Source of the DNA: Caulobacteraceae bacterium
Lineage (GTDB): Bacteria > Pseudomonadota > Alphaproteobacteria > Caulobacterales > Caulobacteraceae
Direction: 5' to 3'
Assembly: GCA_019247715.1 (NCBI GenBank)
Contig: JAFBAO010000006.1
Span: 1-64,000 of the forward strand
DNA length: 64,000 bases
A program made the translations under genes and the position numbers. The notes under the pieces are model-generated. The model made no database searches. It was not told the origin of the DNA and worked only from the letters and a program-made list of their open reading frames with translations. Shown piece by piece: positions 9,115 to 19,052 of the stretch. How positions within the stretch are numbered: the stretch's first letter is position 1; each line of letters opens with the position of its first letter.

Positions 9115-11949
9115 TCATCGCGACGGCAGCGCCTCGTCCAGGGCGCGCGCCAGATCCTTCAGCCCCTGTTCGACATCGTGCAGGTGGACCCTGAGCGCCC
9201 GGCGGCCCCGCTCGGCCAGCACCTCGAAGTCGCCGCGCGCCTGGGCGGCCTTGACCACGCCGAAGCTGTAGCCGCGGCCGGGGATCGCGAGGTCGGCGGG
9301 GTCGTCGCAGGTGATCTGCAGGAAGACCCCGGTGTCCGGGCCGCCCTTGTAGGCCTGGCCGGTGGAGTGCTGGAACCTCGGGCCAAAGCCGACGCAGGTG
9401 GCGACGCCGAACGCCTCGCCCACCCGCGAACGCATCGCCGTCAAGACCTCGGCGTGGGCGCCGCTGCGCTGGATGTAGGCGAGGAAGGCCGCGTAGTCGC
9501 CGCCCTGCAGGCGCCCGAAATGGCTCTTCAACCAGGCCGGGAGGGTGTTCTCCCGACCGAGCTCGGCGGCGTTGCGCGGGTCGGCGTAGAGCGCCAGGCC
9601 GTTCTCGCGGAAGACGGGCGTCTCCACGGGCAGCGCGCGCGATCTCTCATAGGCGTCGGTGAGCGCCCGGGTCTTCTCCTTGCTCGCCTCCACGTCCGGC
9701 TGGTCGAAGGGATCGAGCCTCAGCACCGCGCCGGCCACAGCCACGGCGATTTCCCAGCGGAAGAACTCCGCCCCGATCGACCAGATGTCCTTGAGGACGA
9801 TCCGCGCGACCGGATGACCGGCCCGCTCCAGCGCGTCCACCGCCGACCGTTGGGCCTCTTCGACCGCGTCCTCCAGCTCGAGATAGACGAAGAAGCGGTC
9901 CGTCCCGTAGCGGTCCGGAGGGAAAAGGGGTTCGCCGTCCACCGGGATGAGGCCGCGCCCCTGCTTGCCGGTGCTCTCGGCCAGAAGCTGCTCCAGCCAG
10001 GCGCCCAGGCTGGCGATGCCTGGGGAGGCGACGATCGTCACCTTGTCGCGGCCGAACTTGGCGGCCGCGGTCCCGAGCGCGATCCCGAGGGCGACCCCGG
10101 GGTTCTCGGCCGGCTGGACGTCGGCGGCGCAGGCGCGTTGCATTCCGCGCACGCCGGTCAGCAGCCGGCCGATATCCAGCCCCATGGCCGCCGCCGGGAC
10201 CAGGCCGAACTTCGAGAGCACCGAATAGCGTCCGCCGATGGCCGGATCGCCCAGGAACACCCGCTGAAAACCGAGCTCGCCGGCCCGCTGCTCCAGGGAG
10301 GATCCAGGATCGGTGACCGCGACGAACCGCCGTCCGGCCGCTTCGCCCACCACGCTTCGAGCCCGATCCAGGAAATAGTCCAGGAAGACGTTGGGCTCGA
10401 GCGTGCCGCCCGACTTGGACGAGACGATGAAGAGGCTCTTGCCGAGGTCGATCGCCGATTCGAGCGCCGCCACCTGGGCCGGATCGGTGCTGTCCAGCAT
10501 GTGGAACCTCGGCCAGCCCGGCTGGCGCCCGAAAGTCTCGGCCAGCACCTCGGGTCCGAGGCTGGAGCCGCCCATCCCGAGCAGCACCACGTCGCTCAAG
10601 CCGCTTCGCCGCGCCTCGGCGGCGAAATCGTTCAGCGCGTCGATGCCGGCGAGCTCGCGCTCGGCGATGGAGAGCCAGCCCAGCCAGCGGCTCTCGTCCG
10701 CCCCGGTCCACAACGACGCATCGCCTGCCCAGAGCCGGCGCGCCCGGCCGTCCTTGCGCCAGGCGTCGGTCTCGGCCTCGATCGCCGCCTTCAGGGCCGG
10801 CGCGCCCGGGATGATCTCCTGGCGCGGCCTATCCCCCTCGATCAGCGACCGGCGCCGGCGGGCGATGGCGGCGAACAGCCGGTCGAACGCGTCCGCGAAC
10901 TGGGCGACGCCGTCCTCCACCAGGTGCTCGGTGACCGCTTTCAGGGAAACGCCCGCCGCTTCGAGGTCGGCGAGGCTCCGGCGCGCGTCGGCCAGGTCGT
11001 GCTCCACCGCGTCCGCCGTCACCCGGCCGTGGTCGCGGAAGGCGTCCATGGTGGCGGGCGGCAGGGTGTCGACGGTGTCGCGGCCAACCAGGGCCTCGAC
11101 GTAGAGGGTGTCCGGCAGCGTGGGGTCCTTGGTGCTGGTGGAGGCCCAGAGCACCCGCTGGGTCTGGGCGCCGGCGCGCGCCAGCCTCTCCCAGCGCTCG
11201 CCGGAGAACAGGGCCTGGTAGCGGGAATAGGCGATCTTGGCGTTGGCGATCGCCACCTTGCCCTTCAGCCGCTCGGCGGCCGCCCGGTCGCCCAGCTTTT
11301 CGAGCCGCTTCTCCACCGCCGAGTCGATGCGGCTGACGAAGAAGCTCGCCACGCTGGCGACCTGCGAGATCTCGCCGCCGGCCTCGAGCCGCTCCTCGAG
11401 GCCGGAGATGAAGGCCTCGGCCACCTGCTCATAGACCTCCACCGAGAACAGCAGGGTGATGTTGACGTTCACCCCCTGGGCGGTGAGGGCGCGGATGGCC
11501 GGCAGGCCGGCCGGCGTGGCGGGAACCTTCACCATGAGGTTCGGCCGGTCCACGGTGGCGCGCAGCCTGAGCGCCTCGGCGATCGTGGCCTCGGTGTCGT
11601 TGGCCAGATAGGGCGAGCATTCCAGGCTCACGTAGCCGTCGCGCCCGCCGGTGGCGCCGTAGACCGGACGCAGCAGGTCGGCGGCGGACCGGATGTCCGC
11701 CACCGCCAGGTGCTCGTAGATCTCCGTCACGCCGTGGTCGGCGTCCGACTGGAACGCTTCGAAGGCGGGGGCGTAGTAGTCGCCTTCGGCGATCGCCTTC
11801 TCGAAGATCGCGGGATTGGAGGTCATCCCCTTCAGGCCGTCGTCGTCGATCAGCCGTTTCAGCTCGCCGTTCTCGAAGATCCGGCGGTGCAGGAAATCCA
11901 GCCAGATCGACTGGCCGGCGTCCTCCAGCTTTCTCAGCCGGTTAGTCAT
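9115..11949 (-). CDS. Bifunctional transaldolase / glucose-6-phosphate isomerase fusion
   Basis: 944-aa ORF. N-terminal transaldolase ([13 protein letters not shown] ... [18 protein letters not shown] ... [26 protein letters not shown]), C-terminal PGI ([18 protein letters not shown] ... [11 protein letters not shown] ... [19 protein letters not shown]). Confidence 0.95.
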   Translation of the reverse strand: MTNRLRKLEDAGQSIWLDFLHRRIFENGELKRLIDDDGLKGMTSNPAIFEKAIAEGDYYAPAFEAFQSDADHGVTEIYEHLAVADIRSAADLLRPVYGATGGRDGYVSLECSPYLANDTEATIAEALRLRATVDRPNLMVKVPATPAGLPAIRALTAQGVNVNITLLFSVEVYEQVAEAFISGLEERLEAGGEISQVASVASFFVSRIDSAVEKRLEKLGDRAAAERLKGKVAIANAKIAYSRYQALFSGERWERLARAGAQTQRVLWASTSTKDPTLPDTLYVEALVGRDTVDTLPPATMDAFRDHGRVTADAVEHDLADARRSLADLEAAGVSLKAVTEHLVEDGVAQFADAFDRLFAAIARRRRSLIEGDRPRQEIIPGAPALKAAIEAETDAWRKDGRARRLWAGDASLWTGADESRWLGWLSIAERELAGIDALNDFAAEARRSGLSDVVLLGMGGSSLGPEVLAETFGRQPGWPRFHMLDSTDPAQVAALESAIDLGKSLFIVSSKSGGTLEPNVFLDYFLDRARSVVGEAAGRRFVAVTDPGSSLEQRAGELGFQRVFLGDPAIGGRYSVLSKFGLVPAAAMGLDIGRLLTGVRGMQRACAADVQPAENPGVALGIALGTAAAKFGRDKVTIVASPGIASLGAWLEQLLAESTGKQGRGLIPVDGEPLFPPDRYGTDRFFVYLELEDAVEEAQRSAVDALERAGHPVARIVLKDIWSIGAEFFRWEIAVAVAGAVLRLDPFDQPDVEASKEKTRALTDAYERSRALPVETPVFRENGLALYADPRNAAELGRENTLPAWLKSHFGRLQGGDYAAFLAYIQRSGAHAEVLTAMRSRVGEAFGVATCVGFGPRFQHSTGQAYKGGPDTGVFLQITCDDPADLAIPGRGYSFGVVKAAQARGDFEVLAERGRRALRVHLHDVEQGLKDLARALDEALPSR

Positions 11950-14060
11950 TCCGATCGCCTCCGCCCCTCGAGCTGCGCCATCGCCGCCGCCCGCACGTGG
12001 TCGGCGGTGAATCCGAACTTCGCCATCACCGCGGCGATCGGCCCCGAGGCGCCGAAGCTGCGCATGGCGATGATCTCACCGGTCGGACCCGCGTAGCGGT
12101 CCCAGCCGATGGGCGAGGCCGCCTCCACCGCCACCCGTGCGCTCACCGTCGGGGGCAGGACGGCCTCGCGATAGGGGCGGTCCTGCGCCTCGAAGAGCTC
12201 CCACGACGGCATCGAGACCACCCGCGCCTTGATCCCTTCCGTGGTCAGTTTCTCATAAGCGGCCACGCACAGCGACACCTCGCTGCCGGTCGCCATCAAA
12301 ATCACCTCCGGCGCGCCCCCATTGGCGTCCGCGAGCACATAGGCGCCGCGCGCCAGGCCCGCCGCGGAGGCGTAGCGGCTTCGGTCCAGGGTGGGGAGCG
12401 CCTGGCGCGAAAGGGCCAGGCAGGCGGGGCGGCGCCGCTGCCCAAGGATGACCCGCCAGGCCTCGGTCGTCTCGTTGGCGTCGCAGGGGCGCACCACCAG
12501 CATGTTCGGGATGGCCCGCAGGCCCGCCAGCTGCTCGACGGCCTGGTGGGTCGGCCCGTCCTGCCCGAGGCCGATGGAGTCGTGGGTGAACACGTAGGTC
12601 ACCGGCAGATCCATCATCGCGGCGAGCCGCATGGGCGGGCGCATGTAGTCGCTGAAGATCAGGAAGGTGCCCGTGTACGGGCGAAGGCCCGCCAGCGCGA
12701 GACCGTTGGCCGAGGCGCCCATGACGTGCTCGCGGACGCCGAAGTGCAGATTGCGCCCGCCGTAGCGGCCGGCCTCGAAGTCGCCGCCCCCATCCGCCTT
12801 CACCAGGGTCTTGGTGGAGGGAGCAAGGTCGGCCGAGCCGCCGAACAACCAAGGGACCTTTTCGGCCAGCGCCTCCAGCGCCTTGCCGGAGGCCTCGCGG
12901 GTCGCGATCCCCTTCGGATCGGCGGGGAAACTGGGCAGGTCGCGGTCCCAGCCCGGCGGGAGCTCGCCCGCCCACATCAGCCGAAGCTGCTCGGCGAGGT
13001 CCGCGTGGGCGCCGTCATAGCGGCGCTTGAGGCTCTCCCACTCGGTGCGCAGCTCCCGCCCCCGGACGCCCAGGGTCTGCTCGTAGCGCTCGCGCACGCC
13101 GCCCGGGACTAGGAACTGGGCGTCCTCGGGCCAGCCGTAGGCGGCCTTGGTGAGCTTCACCTCGTCCGCACCGATCGGATCGCTGTGGATCTTCGACGTG
13201 CCCTGCTTGTGGGGGGAGCCGTAGCCGATGACGCTCCTCACGCGGATGAGGGTCGGCCGATCGTCGCGCTCCAGGAACCGCTCGACGGCGCCGGCGAAGG
13301 CCTCGCAATCGTTGGCGTCGGCGACGGTCTCGGTCGCCCAGCCGTAGCCCTCGAGCCGCCGGTTCACGTCCTCGTCGAAGGCGAGCGCCGTGCCCCCCTC
13401 GATGGTCACCTGGTTGTCGTCGTAGATCCAGCAGAGGTTCGAAAGCTTCAGATGGCCCGCCAGCGAGGCCGCTTCCCCCGAGAGGCCCTCCATGAGGTCG
13501 CCGTCGCTACAGATGGCGTAGACGTTGTAGTCGAAGAGCGTGAGGCCCGGCCGGTTGTAGCGGGCGGCGAGCCAGCGCTCGGCGATGGCCATGCCGACGC
13601 TGTCGCCGACCCCCTGCCCGAGCGGGCCGGTGGTGGTCTCCACCCCGGTCGTCAGCCCGTGTTCGGGATGGCCGGCGGTGACGCTGTCGATCTGGCGAAA
13701 TTGCTCGATGTCCTCGAGGCTGACGGCGGGCTCCCCGGTGGGGCGCCCGTCGGCGCCCAGGCGCCGGACGCCGGCCAGGTGCAACAGGCCGTAGAGCAGG
13801 ATCGAGGCGTGGCCGTTGGAGAGCACGAACCGGTCGCGGCCCGGCCAGTCGGGCCGCGTCGGGTCGTAGCGGAGAAACCGGGTCCAGAGCGTATGCGCCA
13901 CGGGGGCCAGCCCCATGGGCGCGCCGGCGTGGCCGGACTGGGCCTTCTCCACCGCGTCGATGGCGAAGGTTCTGAGCGTATTGATCGCCCGGGTGTCGAT
14001 ATCCCCGCGCGGCGTGTCGGCCCTCGGGACGGACCGGGTGGATGCAGATTCGAGCGTCAC
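11946..14060 (-). CDS. tkt: Transketolase
   Basis: KAQSGHAGAPMGLAPVAHTLW ... GPLGQGVGDSVGMAIAERWLAARYN ... HDSIGLGQDGPTHQAVEQLAGLRAIPN. Confidence 0.96.
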   Translation of the reverse strand: MTLESASTRSVPRADTPRGDIDTRAINTLRTFAIDAVEKAQSGHAGAPMGLAPVAHTLWTRFLRYDPTRPDWPGRDRFVLSNGHASILLYGLLHLAGVRRLGADGRPTGEPAVSLEDIEQFRQIDSVTAGHPEHGLTTGVETTTGPLGQGVGDSVGMAIAERWLAARYNRPGLTLFDYNVYAICSDGDLMEGLSGEAASLAGHLKLSNLCWIYDDNQVTIEGGTALAFDEDVNRRLEGYGWATETVADANDCEAFAGAVERFLERDDRPTLIRVRSVIGYGSPHKQGTSKIHSDPIGADEVKLTKAAYGWPEDAQFLVPGGVRERYEQTLGVRGRELRTEWESLKRRYDGAHADLAEQLRLMWAGELPPGWDRDLPSFPADPKGIATREASGKALEALAEKVPWLFGGSADLAPSTKTLVKADGGGDFEAGRYGGRNLHFGVREHVMGASANGLALAGLRPYTGTFLIFSDYMRPPMRLAAMMDLPVTYVFTHDSIGLGQDGPTHQAVEQLAGLRAIPNMLVVRPCDANETTEAWRVILGQRRRPACLALSRQALPTLDRSRYASAAGLARGAYVLADANGGAPEVILMATGSEVSLCVAAYEKLTTEGIKARVVSMPSWELFEAQDRPYREAVLPPTVSARVAVEAASPIGWDRYAGPTGEIIAMRSFGASGPIAAVMAKFGFTADHVRAAAMAQLEGRRRSE

Positions 14061-14162
14061 CGGAGGCTCCAGTGGGCGCGTGACCGCCGGCGTCGGCGCC
14101 GCCGGTCCTCCAGCGCCCCATCGGGCAACGGGCCAGCCTGCGGCCGGTTCCCCGATTTCCCC

Positions 14163-14717
14163 TCAGGCCGAGGACGCGGGCGGGGCTGGCTGCGGGAGCG
14201 CCGCCCAGACCATGTGGGGGCGCTGCGGGTGACGCCGCGGCAGGGCGGGATGATCGAAGTCCAGATCCGCGCGGCGGGTCAGGCCCAGCCGGCCCATCAC
14301 CGCCTGGGAGCGGAGATTGGGGACGCTGGTGAAGGCCCAGACCTGCTGGAGGCCGCCGCGTTCGAAAGCCTCGGCGAGAGCGGCTCGGGCGGCCTCCGTG
14401 GCGTAGCCGAAGCCCCAGGCGTTGCGGGCGAGGCGCCAGGCGATCTCGAAGCCGCCGAGAGGAACGTCCTTCCCGACCGGGGCGAGCCCCACGACGCCGA
14501 TGAACGCGCCGTCCTCGCGCCGCTCCACAGCCCAGCGCCCGAAGCCGCGCCGGGCGATCTGCGCCTCAGCGCTCTCGATGAAGGCTCGGGACTGGGCCTG
14601 CGTGAGCAGCGCGCCGCCGAGCGTCTCCATCACCGCCGGGTCGGCGCTCATGGCCGCGAAGGGCGCAAGATCCGCCGCGCGCCAATCCCTGAGGATCAGC
14701 CGCGGCGTCTCGATCAC
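14163..14717 (-). CDS. GNAT family N-acetyltransferase (RimJ/RimL-like)
   Basis: MIETPRLILRDWRAADLAPFAAM ... WRLARNAWGFGYATEAARAALAEAFERGGLQQVWAFTSVPNLRSQAVMGRLGL. Confidence 0.85.
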   Translation of the reverse strand: MIETPRLILRDWRAADLAPFAAMSADPAVMETLGGALLTQAQSRAFIESAEAQIARRGFGRWAVERREDGAFIGVVGLAPVGKDVPLGGFEIAWRLARNAWGFGYATEAARAALAEAFERGGLQQVWAFTSVPNLRSQAVMGRLGLTRRADLDFDHPALPRRHPQRPHMVWAALPQPAPPASSA

Positions 14718-15592
14718 GTCGGCCGTCCGCGCACCAGGGGGCCATAGAGGTCGGGCCGCCGATCCCGGAAGAAGCCCCAGGCGGCCCGGTGCGCGGCCAG
14801 GAAATCGAGATCGAAGCGCGCCATGGCCAGCCCCTCCTCATCCCGCCCGAGCTCGGCGACGAGATCGCCGCGGTGATCGGAGAGGAAGCTTGATCCGTAG
14901 AACCGCTGGCCGCCGCCAGGATAGCCGGGCCAGGGCTCGAAGCCGGTGCGGTTGGCGCCCGCCACCGGGATCACGTTGGAGACGGCGTGTCCCTGCATCG
15001 CCCGGCGCCAGGGCGCGGCGGTGTCGAGGCTGGGATCGTGCGGTTCGGAGCCTATGGCGGTGGGATAGAGGAGGGCCTCGGCGCCCATGAGCGCCATGGC
15101 CCGGGCGGCTTCCGGGAACCACTGGTCCCAGCAGATGCCGACGCCCAGGCGCCCGAAGCGGGTGTCCCAGACCCGAAAGCCCGTGTCGCCGGGACGGAAG
15201 TAGTACTTCTCCTGGTAGCCGGGCCCGTCCGGGATGTGGCTCTTGCGGTAGACGCCGAGCGGCGCGCCGTCGGCGTCCACCATCACCAGGCTGTTGAAGT
15301 AGTGGGGCCCCTCACGCTCGAAGATCGAGATCGGCAGCACGACGCCTAGCTCGGCGGCGAGCGGCGCGAGGGCGGTGACGCAAGGGTGCTCGCGCCAGGG
15401 ATGGGCCTTCGCGAACCAGCGCTCCTCCTGGGCGACGCAGAAGTAGGGTCCCTGGAAAAGCTCGGAGGGCAGGACCACGTTGGCCCCACGCCCGGCGGCT
15501 TCGCGGACGAATTCGGCGGTCTTGGCGATGTTGGCGCCCTGGTCGTCGCCATAGGCCGCCTGGATGACGGCGAGGGAAAGGGTCCGCGCCAT
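14714..15592 (-). CDS. aguB: N-carbamoylputrescine amidase
   Basis: Nitrilase fold: VLPSELFQGPYFCVAQEE ... YRKSHIPDGPGYQEKYYFRPGDTGF ... GVGICWDQWFPEAARAMALMGAE; adjacent to aguA. Confidence 0.92.
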   Translation of the reverse strand: MARTLSLAVIQAAYGDDQGANIAKTAEFVREAAGRGANVVLPSELFQGPYFCVAQEERWFAKAHPWREHPCVTALAPLAAELGVVLPISIFEREGPHYFNSLVMVDADGAPLGVYRKSHIPDGPGYQEKYYFRPGDTGFRVWDTRFGRLGVGICWDQWFPEAARAMALMGAEALLYPTAIGSEPHDPSLDTAAPWRRAMQGHAVSNVIPVAGANRTGFEPWPGYPGGGQRFYGSSFLSDHRGDLVAELGRDEEGLAMARFDLDFLAAHRAAWGFFRDRRPDLYGPLVRGRPT

Positions 15593-16581
15593 CAGGCCGG
15601 CTCCTGGCAGCTGATGCAGTGGAAGGCGCCGCCGCCGGTGAGCAGGGCGCGCGCGGAGAGGCCGATCACCCGCCGATCGGGGAAGATCGCCTCGAGCGCC
15701 TCGATGGCCAGGGCGCCGGCCCGCTCGTTGTAGATCGGGACCAGAACCGCCCGGTTGGCGATGATGAAGTTCATGTGCGAGGCGGGCGCCCAGACGCCGT
15801 CATCGCCGCGCACCCGCCCCGGGGCCGGGATCCGCACGATGCGCAGGCGCCTTCCGGCCGCGTCGGCGGCCCGCGCCAGGCTCTCGGCGGCGTCGTCGTA
15901 GATGCGCGCGTGCGGGTCGTCGACGCCGAACGCCACCGGGGCGGCCACCACGCCCGGCGCCACGAAGCGGGCGAGGTTGTCGACGTGGCCGTCGGTGTGG
16001 TCGTTGAGGAGGCCGTCGCCCAGCCAGATCACCTTGCGTGCGCCCAGGGCCTCGCGAAGCGCTTGCTCGGCGACCGCCTCGGTCCAGCCGCGGTTGCGGT
16101 TAGGGTTGAGGAGGCACTGGCGGGTGGTGAGGACCGTCCCCTCGCCGTCGTGGTCCAGGGCCCCGCCTTCCAGCACGAAATCGTGGCGCGCCAGGGCGGC
16201 GCCGGCGTCCGCCGCCACCTGCTCGCCCACCGTCTCGTCGCCGGCGAGCACGTACTTGCCGCCCCAGCCGTTGAAGCGGAAGGCCGCCGCCTGCGCGGGC
16301 CCGAGGAAGATCGGGGCGGTGTCGCGAAGCCAGACGTCGCCGAACGTCCCATCCACGATCTCGACGCCGGCCGCCCCGTCCAGCAGCCGCTCGGCGGCCT
16401 GCCGCGCGCCGCAGACCAGCAGCCGCACCCGCTCGCCGCCGCTCCCAGCCAACGCCAGCGCCAGGGCGGCGACCTCCTGCTGGGCGGCCGCCAGGTCGTC
16501 CTCCCAGAGCGCCGCATGGCTCGGAAAGCCAAGCCACGTCGCCCGGTGCGAAGACCATTCGGAGGGGACGGGACCGGTCAT
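15592..16581 (-). CDS. aguA: Agmatine deiminase
   Basis: SEWSSHRATWLGFPSHAALWEDDL ... VWLRDTAPIFL ... FNGWGGKY ... LNDHTDGHVDNLARFV ... GGGAFHCISCQEP. Confidence 0.92.
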   Translation of the reverse strand: MTGPVPSEWSSHRATWLGFPSHAALWEDDLAAAQQEVAALALALAGSGGERVRLLVCGARQAAERLLDGAAGVEIVDGTFGDVWLRDTAPIFLGPAQAAAFRFNGWGGKYVLAGDETVGEQVAADAGAALARHDFVLEGGALDHDGEGTVLTTRQCLLNPNRNRGWTEAVAEQALREALGARKVIWLGDGLLNDHTDGHVDNLARFVAPGVVAAPVAFGVDDPHARIYDDAAESLARAADAAGRRLRIVRIPAPGRVRGDDGVWAPASHMNFIIANRAVLVPIYNERAGALAIEALEAIFPDRRVIGLSARALLTGGGAFHCISCQEPA

Positions 16582-16632
16582 GGCCGGCTTAGATAGGAAG
16601 CCTGCGGAAAAGAAAAGAGCGCCCGCGGGCGG

Positions 16633-17241
16633 TCAGCCCCGGTCGCGCCAGACCGCGGCGAGGGCGGCTTCCCGGCCGCCCGCAAAGCCCATGCAGCCCC
16701 TGGCGTAGGCGCCGTACTGGGCCGGGTTCTTGCGGGCGTAGTCCTGATGGTAGCCCTCGGCGGGCCAGAAGGCCTGGGCCGGGAGGATGGCGGTGGCGAT
16801 CGGGCGCTTGAGCTCGGCGCCGACCTTGGCCCTCACCTGTTCGGCCGCCGCCCGCTGGGCCGGGTTCGCGACAAAGATGGCCGGCCGGTACGACGGACCC
16901 TGGTCGCACAACTGGCCGCGCCCGTCGGTGGGGTCGGTCCGGCGGAAGTAGCGGCCGACGAGGTCGGCATAGCCGATCCTGGCCGCATCGAAGGTGACCA
17001 GAACCGATTCGTAGTGGCCGGTGGTCTCGGTGGTGACGTCCGCGTAGGTTGGCCGCGATACATGCCCGCCGGTGTAGCCGGCGACCACCTTCACGACGCC
17101 GGGGACCTCCTCCATGGCGTGCTGCATCGACCAGAAGCAGCCGCCGGCGAAGATCGCGGTCTGCAGGGCGCCGGCGCTGGCCTGGCTCGCGCCGAGGAGG
17201 CCGGCCAGGGCGATCGCGGCGAAGGCGCGCGCATTTCTCAT
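16633..17241 (-). CDS. msrA: Peptide-methionine (S)-S-oxide reductase with predicted signal peptide
   Basis: MRNARAFAAIALAGLLGASQASAGALQTAIFAGGCFWSMQHAMEEVPGVVKVVAGYTGGHVSRPTYADVTTETTGHYESV; true start inside the longer ORF 16633..18138. Confidence 0.93.
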   Translation of the reverse strand: MRNARAFAAIALAGLLGASQASAGALQTAIFAGGCFWSMQHAMEEVPGVVKVVAGYTGGHVSRPTYADVTTETTGHYESVLVTFDAARIGYADLVGRYFRRTDPTDGRGQLCDQGPSYRPAIFVANPAQRAAAEQVRAKVGAELKRPIATAILPAQAFWPAEGYHQDYARKNPAQYGAYARGCMGFAGGREAALAAVWRDRG

Positions 17242-17403
17242 GCGGTCGAGATTGGGTCCGCCGGGCCGCGATTCAAGCGCCGACGCGGCGCCGACCACGC
17301 ATTCGGGCCACGAGAATTCGTCATGTCGCACAACGACAGACTTGTCATACAGTGGCATGAACGGCGTCATGCAGCGGCGCCCCCAACGCCAGCGGTACGC
17401 CCG

Positions 17404-18435
17404 ATGAGCACCGAAACCATCGATCTCGACCTCGCCGTCCTGGACGCCTGGATCGGCGACCAGCTCCCGGGACGCGGCGAGCGCCTCACCGCCGAGCGCA
17501 TCGGCATCGGCATCGGCATCGGCAACGCCCTGTTCATCATCCGGCGCGGCGCCCATCAGTGGGTGTTGCGGCGGCCGCCGGCGGTGAAGAACCATCCCTC
17601 GGCGGCCAACACCGAGCGGGAATGGCGGATCCTGCAAGCGCTGGAGGGCACGTCGACTCCGCATCCCACCCCGCGGCTCTTCTGCGCCGACCCGGCGGTG
17701 CTGGGCGCCACCTTCATGGTCATGGACCTGGTCGACGGCTTCTGCCCCGGCGCCGGCATCCCGGCGGACATCGCCTCGGACCCGAAGGCCATGTTCGATC
17801 TGGGCATGGCCTACGTGGATGGACTGGTGGAGCTCGCCAAGGTCGACTGGCGCGCCAAGGGCCTCCAGACCCTGGGCAAGCCCGACGGCTTTCTGGAACG
17901 CCAGGTGCCGCGCTGGCTTGGCCAGCTGGACGGCTATCGGGTGCGCAAGATCGCCGAGGAGGACTTTCTGGCCGCATGGCTGGAGGCCAACCGCCCGCCC
18001 ATGAGCCCGGCGGCGATCATGCACGGCGACTACAGCCCCTTCAACGTCATGGTCGGCCACGGCAAGCCGGTGCGGCTGGCCGCGATCATCGACTGGAACA
18101 CCGGCACCATCGGCGACCCGCTGCTGGACTTCGGCCACCTTCTGGCCCGCTGGGTCGAGCCGGGCGAACAGGGCCCGATCCGCGACGAGGAAGCCTTGGC
18201 CGGCTATCCGACCCGGGCCCAGATGGCGGCCCGCTACGCCGAGGCTTCCGGCCGGGATCTCTCGGCCCTCGCCTATTACGAGGCGCTGTCCCTGTTCAAG
18301 CTGGGCGTCATTCTCGAGGGCGGCTACGCCCGCGGCAAGAAGGCCGAGATTCCCGACAGCGAGAACACCGTGGGCGCCACGGTGGACCGCCTGTTCGCGA
18401 CCGCCGCCCAGTTCGCGAGGGGCGAACGCAGGTGA
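17404..18435 (+). CDS. Phosphotransferase family protein (APH/choline kinase fold)
   Basis: MSTETIDLDLAVLDAWIGDQLPGRGERLTAERIGIGIGIGNALFII ... IMHGDYSPFNVMV ... AAIIDWNTGTIGDPLLDFGHLL. Confidence 0.88.
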   Translation: MSTETIDLDLAVLDAWIGDQLPGRGERLTAERIGIGIGIGNALFIIRRGAHQWVLRRPPAVKNHPSAANTEREWRILQALEGTSTPHPTPRLFCADPAVLGATFMVMDLVDGFCPGAGIPADIASDPKAMFDLGMAYVDGLVELAKVDWRAKGLQTLGKPDGFLERQVPRWLGQLDGYRVRKIAEEDFLAAWLEANRPPMSPAAIMHGDYSPFNVMVGHGKPVRLAAIIDWNTGTIGDPLLDFGHLLARWVEPGEQGPIRDEEALAGYPTRAQMAARYAEASGRDLSALAYYEALSLFKLGVILEGGYARGKKAEIPDSENTVGATVDRLFATAAQFARGERR

Positions 18436-19052
18436 AGGAGGGGCTGCGCGACAAGCAGCGGCGGCTGGTGGAGCGCGAGATCGCCGCCGCCGCGATGCGG
18501 CTCTTCGACAGCGAGGGGTTCGACGCGGTCACCGTCGAGCAGATCGCCGACGCCGCCGGCATCTCCTCGCGCACCTTCTTCCGTTACTTCGCCAACAAGG
18601 AAGAGCTGCTGGTGCGCTACCAGCGGCAGATCCACGCGCGCCTCGTGACCGCCCTGGCGGCGCGGCCCGCGGACGAGGGCCCGGTCACCGCGCTCCGGGA
18701 AGCCTACATCGCCACCTCCCACGTGGCGCCGGAAGACCGCGACCAGGTCCTGCGGTCGAACCGCTTCCTGGCCTCTTCGCGGGCCCTGCGCGTGCGGCTG
18801 AACGGCGAGTCGACGGTCGACCGGGGCCCGGTGATCGCGCTCCTGGCCGAGCGCATGGGCCTTGATGCTTCCGATCCGCGCCTGGAGACCGTCGCCGTGG
18901 CCGTCGGCGCGGTGGCCGGCGCCTCGTTCAACCGCTGGCTCTCCAGCGGCGGCCAGGGCGATCCGGCCGAACACATCTCCAGGGCGCTTCGCCTCCTGGA
19001 GGACGGACTGGCGGGCCTGGACCTGCCCGCCAAGCGAAGGAGATCCGCATGA
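18432..19052 (+). CDS. TetR/AcrR family transcriptional regulator
   Basis: GTG start overlapping the upstream stop; AAMRLFDSEGFDAVTVEQIADAAGISSRTFFRYFANKEELL. Confidence 0.9.
   Translation: MKEGLRDKQRRLVEREIAAAAMRLFDSEGFDAVTVEQIADAAGISSRTFFRYFANKEELLVRYQRQIHARLVTALAARPADEGPVTALREAYIATSHVAPEDRDQVLRSNRFLASSRALRVRLNGESTVDRGPVIALLAERMGLDASDPRLETVAVAVGAVAGASFNRWLSSGGQGDPAEHISRALRLLEDGLAGLDLPAKRRRSA

Noticed and set aside
6651-9194. 847-aa plus-strand ORF
   Set aside because: Antisense to zwf and gnd; no recognisable domain.
9058-12096. 1012-aa plus-strand ORF
   Set aside because: Fully antisense to the tal/pgi fusion; R/G/H/D-rich shadow typical of high-GC DNA.
16633-17241. 501-aa ORF 16633..18138 as a fusion of MsrA with an N-terminal domain
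   Set aside because: The upstream portion is antisense to the phosphotransferase gene; MsrA starts with its own ATG and signal peptide at 17241.
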